Made by a program: the position numbers and the translations under genes
In this document: in pieces, positions 61,076 to 64,000 of the stretch
Layout of the letters: every line of letters begins with the position of its first letter
Numbering within the stretch: position 1 is the first letter of the stretch
The notes under the pieces: model-generated
Databases searched by the model: none
Told to the model about the DNA's origin: nothing
The model's input: only the letters and a program-made list of their open reading frames with translations
Assembly: GCA_902779575.1 (NCBI GenBank)
Contig: CACZBW010000009.1
Span: forward strand, 62,001 to 126,000
Source of the DNA: an uncultured Lachnospiraceae bacterium
GTDB lineage: Bacteria > Bacillota > Clostridia > Lachnospirales > Lachnospiraceae
DNA: 64,000 nt
Direction of reading: 5' to 3'

Positions 61076-61936
61076 ATGCTCATCACATTAAAAAACATTC
61101 TGAAGATCGCTGAGGCTGAAAATATCGCGATCGGCGCTTTTAACGTCACATCTCTGGAAGGCATCCGGGCTCTCTTTAAAGCCGCGGAAGAGCTGAATAC
61201 CCCGGTAATCGTCCAGTTTGCCAATGAAGCCCATAAACAGTATATCTCCCTGTCAGAGATCGGACCGGTCATGATGCAGTACGCGGAGCGGTCGAAGGTT
61301 CCGGCCTGTGTCCATCTGGACCATGGCGCGAATCTGGATGAGATCAGGGAAGCCCTGGAACTGGGATTCACATCGGTTATGTATGACGGCTCTGCCCTTT
61401 CTTATGAGAAGAATGTCGCTTACACGAACGCGGCTGTAGAGCTGGCGGAGAGTTATGGCGCCTCGGTGGAGGCGGAGATCGGCTCCATGGGACGGGAGGA
61501 ATTCCTGTCAGCGGGCGGGAGCGCGGAAGACGCGGCGGTCGAGGGGGCCTACACAGATCCGCAGCAGGCGGCGCAGTTCGTTGAGGATACCGGGATTGAC
61601 GCTCTTGCCTGCTCCTTCGGAACCGTTCACGGGATTTATCTCTCCGCGCCTAAGCTTGATTTTGACCGGATCAAAGCAATCCGGGAAGCGACCGGGAAGC
61701 CGGTAGTCATGCACGGCGGCTCCGGCATCAGCGACGAAGATTTCCGGAAATGCATCACGAACGGAGTCCGGAAGATTAATTTCTATACCTACGCAGCCAA
61801 ATTTGCCGGGGAATACGTAAAAGAAAAAGCGGACGCGCAGAAGGGGAACGTCTATTTCCATGACATGGCGCTCTGGGCGGAAGAGTCCATGAAGGAGACC
61901 TATCTGCACGCGATCCGGGTATTCTCGGGGAAGTAG
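61076..61936 (+). CDS. Class II ketose-bisphosphate aldolase (FbaA/GatY family)
   Basis: 286 residues. The zinc site includes His83 in VHLDHGANLDE, with catalytic Asp82, plus His in GTVHGIY and VMHGGSGI. YDGSALSYEKNVAYT and EAEIGSMGRE are also conserved. It reversibly cleaves fructose- or tagatose-1,6-bisphosphate to two triose phosphates; sequence does not settle which. AGGAGG precedes the ATG. It follows the kinase gene across the three-palindrome region and is closed by a strong terminator. Confidence 0.92.
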   Translation: MLITLKNILKIAEAENIAIGAFNVTSLEGIRALFKAAEELNTPVIVQFANEAHKQYISLSEIGPVMMQYAERSKVPACVHLDHGANLDEIREALELGFTSVMYDGSALSYEKNVAYTNAAVELAESYGASVEAEIGSMGREEFLSAGGSAEDAAVEGAYTDPQQAAQFVEDTGIDALACSFGTVHGIYLSAPKLDFDRIKAIREATGKPVVMHGGSGISDEDFRKCITNGVRKINFYTYAAKFAGEYVKEKADAQKGNVYFHDMALWAEESMKETYLHAIRVFSGK

Positions 61937-62047
61937 TACGCCCTTTTCTTTCTGCTTATGAAAACTCAGTCACTGCCTGGTCCTGCAGGGCAGCTCTGCC
62001 GGAATATGGAAAAGCAGTGGTTTTAGAATTCATCGGATTTTCATATA

Positions 62048-62089
62048 AAAACTCCGCATGTGTGACAGAAAACGCACATGCGGAGTTTT
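62048..62089. terminator. Strong bidirectional terminator
   Basis: ACTCCGCATGTG (62051-62062) pairs with CACATGCGGAGT (62075-62086), with AAA before and TTTTT after. It serves both the aldolase gene (plus) and the ABC permease gene (minus). Confidence 0.9.
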
Positions 62090-62105
62090 TTCAGTAGTTT
62101 TGTTT

Positions 62106-62900
62106 TTATTCGAGATTCAGCCGGCTGTCCAGAAGTTTCCAGGTAATGGTGCCGTAGACCAGGATTCCAACAAGCGAGAACACTACCGCTGCGGGGAAAG
62201 CCCCGCTGAGCTGTTCGTTGTAGAGGAGGCCGCCCCGCTCACCAAGCTTCCTGATGAAAGGCATGAAGCCGAGGCACATTTCGATAATGGAAAATACGAT
62301 ATAAGCCGCGATGCTCATGATTCCGCGATGGCTGTTGAACTGATGCCCGACAGCCATGGAGGCATAGATTTCACTGAGCGATTTCAGGACGCCCAGAATC
62401 AGGACCAGTACCATCATTCCCAGCTGACGCATGAGGCTTCCGCTGCCAAAGAGCGCATCCAGATTGTTCATGATCTCGGAGATAAATTCATTGAAAGTCT
62501 TCAGGTCGCTTATGATGGCGACCATCAGAAATCCGGCGGAGGTTCCGGCAAGGATTCCGACGACAATCCAGATCATGGAGCTGAGCATCTTGCTCAGGAT
62601 GTGCTCCAGTGTCGAAGCCGGCAGGGTAAACATCAGATAGCCTTCCTGTCCGAGAAGATTCTTGTAAAAGCGCTGGACAACCAGGAAGATCATTACAATG
62701 ACCACCACAAAGATGCAGGCTACAAACAGAATCGTGGTGATGATGGAAAGAATGTTCATAAAGCCGGACAGTGTCTGGGCTTTGTCGTTCAGCTTGATAT
62801 TCACGGCAAAGAGACCGGCTGCGAGAATCAGGACCAGATAGAGAGGCAGGATAATCCGCCCCATGGCTTTCAGCTCATATTTTAAAAGTTTTCCTAACAT
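62106..62900 (-). CDS. ABC-2-type transporter permease
   Basis: 264 residues with six hydrophobic segments (for example IILPLYLVLILAAGLFAV, LSIITTILFVACIFVVVIVMIFLVV). FYKNLLGQEGYLMFTLPAS is typical of this clostridial permease family. It starts inside the 3' end of the ATPase gene and is the membrane half of a small exporter. The substrate is unknown; homologues sit beside GntR regulators of the YtrA type. Confidence 0.85.
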   Translation of the reverse strand: MLGKLLKYELKAMGRIILPLYLVLILAAGLFAVNIKLNDKAQTLSGFMNILSIITTILFVACIFVVVIVMIFLVVQRFYKNLLGQEGYLMFTLPASTLEHILSKMLSSMIWIVVGILAGTSAGFLMVAIISDLKTFNEFISEIMNNLDALFGSGSLMRQLGMMVLVLILGVLKSLSEIYASMAVGHQFNSHRGIMSIAAYIVFSIIEMCLGFMPFIRKLGERGGLLYNEQLSGAFPAAVVFSLVGILVYGTITWKLLDSRLNLE

Positions 62901-63589
62901 CTGAATACCTCCCTGAAATATTCATCCACACTCTTCCCGGTTTCCGTCCGGATCTCATCCGCCGGCTTGTGAAGGACGATGTGCCCCTGCTTCAGGAAGA
63001 CCGCTTCGTCCAGCACCGACTCCACGTCCGCGATCAGGTGGGTGGAAATGAGAACCAGTGAGTTTTCTTCATAGTTCTGTATGATGGTGCGCAGGATATA
63101 ATCCCTCGCCGCGGGATCCACGCCGGCAATCGGCTCGTCCAGCAGATAGACTTTTGCCCTTCTGGACATCGTGAGGATCAGCTGTACCTTTTCCCTGGTT
63201 CCTTTGGACATCTTTTTCAGAACCATATCGGAAGGGATATCGAGGCTTGACAGCATCACGCTTGCTCTCCGGGGATCAAAATCATCATAGAAATCACCGT
63301 AGAAGTGCATGAGCTGCCGGGTATTCATCCAGTCCGGAAGATATTCCTTGTCCGGAAGATAGGCAATGCTTTTCTTGGTTGCAACGCCCGGCGCCTTCCC
63401 ATCGATTAAAATCGATCCGGAAGTCGGCTGAAGCAGACGGTTCGCCAGCTTGATCAGCGTGGTTTTTCCGCTTCCGTTCGGCCCCAGAAGACCGACGATC
63501 CGTCCGCTCTCCAGCTCAAGATCGATATTGTCCAGGGCTGTCAGCTTCCCGTAACGCTTTGTCAGGTTCTGACACGCGAAAATACTCAT
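62894..63589 (-). CDS. ABC transporter ATP-binding protein
   Basis: 231 residues. Walker A GPNGSGKTT near residue 37, signature MSKGTREKVQLIL, Walker B VYLLDEPIAGVDP and the His-switch in LISTHLIADVE. It powers the permease encoded next. The start is one base after the stop of the regulator gene, and the end overlaps the permease start by seven bases. Confidence 0.93.
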   Translation of the reverse strand: MSIFACQNLTKRYGKLTALDNIDLELESGRIVGLLGPNGSGKTTLIKLANRLLQPTSGSILIDGKAPGVATKKSIAYLPDKEYLPDWMNTRQLMHFYGDFYDDFDPRRASVMLSSLDIPSDMVLKKMSKGTREKVQLILTMSRRAKVYLLDEPIAGVDPAARDYILRTIIQNYEENSLVLISTHLIADVESVLDEAVFLKQGHIVLHKPADEIRTETGKSVDEYFREVFRC

Positions 63590-63590
63590 G

Positions 63591-64000
63591 TTATCCCTCC
63601 TTCACAGCTGCCGGCGTTCCGGCAATTACACTTACATCATCCTGCGGAAGATTGCCTTTTTCCCCCGCTTCCTGCCTCCAGTTCCGGACCGCTTCAACGA
63701 TTTCCTCGTCGGAGAGACCCAGCCGCCGGAGATTTATAAACATTTCACCGATAACAGAATTACCGAGCTCCATCCGCAGCGTCCGGAGCCGTTCTTCGCT
63801 GCCGGTCACCAGCCTTCCGCTTGTCCGGACTGTCATCAGCAATCCTTCCCTTTCCAGCTCCGCCAGCGCCCTCTGCATGGTATTCGGATTGACCCCGGCT
63901 TCCAGCGCCAGCTCCCGCACGGCAGGAAATTTACTTCCCGGCGGGTAGGTACCGTTCGCAATCCGGAACTTGATCGCCAGCACGATCTGCTGATAGATCG
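63591..64000 (-). CDS. YtrA-like GntR-family regulator, 5' end cut by the window
   Basis: About 136 residues are visible; the frame continues beyond the window edge with IYQQIVLAIKFRIANG, the usual start region of this group, so the N-terminus is missing. The winged helix-turn-helix is YPPGSKFPAVRELALEAGVN and PNTMQRALAELEREGLL. The tail is short, as in YtrA-type regulators without an effector domain. It leads the operon and probably represses it. Confidence 0.87.
   Translation of the reverse strand, partial: IYQQIVLAIKFRIANGTYPPGSKFPAVRELALEAGVNPNTMQRALAELEREGLLMTVRTSGRLVTGSEERLRTLRMELGNSVIGEMFINLRRLGLSDEEIVEAVRNWRQEAGEKGNLPQDDVSVIAGTPAAVKEG

Overview
The window reads as chromosomal DNA of a strictly anaerobic, fermentative Firmicute, most likely a gut Lachnospiraceae/Clostridia member. 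The evidence is AGGAGG-type ribosome binding sites, an [FeFe]-hydrogenase with ferredoxin domains, a ferredoxin-dependent indolepyruvate oxidoreductase, class II fumarase, several MATE exporters, binding-protein-dependent sugar uptake and an NHLM-type peptide export pair. No rRNA, tRNA, CRISPR array or prophage was recognised. The family assignment is inference; no marker gene decides it.

Layout. 0-9 kb: the end of an ABC-2-like membrane protein, a secreted protein of unknown function, a tartrate/D-malate dehydrogenase-like enzyme on the minus strand, two MATE exporters flanking fumarase, and a cyclase-family hydrolase. 9-15 kb: a small zinc-ribbon-like protein, a VapBC-like toxin-antitoxin pair in AT-richer DNA, a Nudix hydrolase and sbcDC. 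15-22.4 kb: a group-B-like [FeFe]-hydrogenase (minus) facing away from an iorA-iorB-paaK operon. A 1,699-bp IS1634-like element (19409..21107) with a 6-bp target duplication has entered this operon at the last codon of iorB. 22.6-26.3 kb: a small secreted protein, a PAP2 phosphatase, azlCD and a membrane-anchored NUC1-type nuclease. 26.6-37.3 kb: a sugar locus with binding protein, two permeases, two tandem related GH31 enzymes, a DUF624 protein and a YicI-type alpha-xylosidase; no transporter ATPase is encoded in it. 37.5-39.5 kb: acetyltransferase, membrane protein and macrodomain protein.

39.6-52 kb: an 11-gene minus-strand island (TRAP transporter DctQMP, two TIM-barrel epimerases, three Gfo/Idh/MocA oxidoreductases, a zinc MDR dehydrogenase, a ribokinase-like kinase and a DapA-type aldolase), divergent from a LacI-type regulator. 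The 463-bp divergent region carries four near-identical 14-bp palindromes (consensus TGTAA-N4-TTACA). I infer uptake of a sugar acid or glycoside followed by redox and isomerisation/elimination chemistry, phosphorylation and aldol cleavage. The number of Gfo/Idh plus epimerase partners resembles 3-keto-glycoside pathways.

52-57.2 kb: NHLM-type export genes: a stub of an HlyD-like accessory protein, a C39-peptidase ABC transporter and its partner ABC protein, with no precursor or tailoring enzyme visible. The stub ends in a 36-bp tandem repeat whose units mostly carry an in-frame stop codon at the same place. 57.4-62 kb: M18 aminopeptidase, metallophosphoesterase, PfkB kinase and a class II aldolase preceded by three phased palindromes. 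62-64 kb: a minus-strand YtrA-like GntR regulator (cut by the window edge) with an ABC ATPase and permease.
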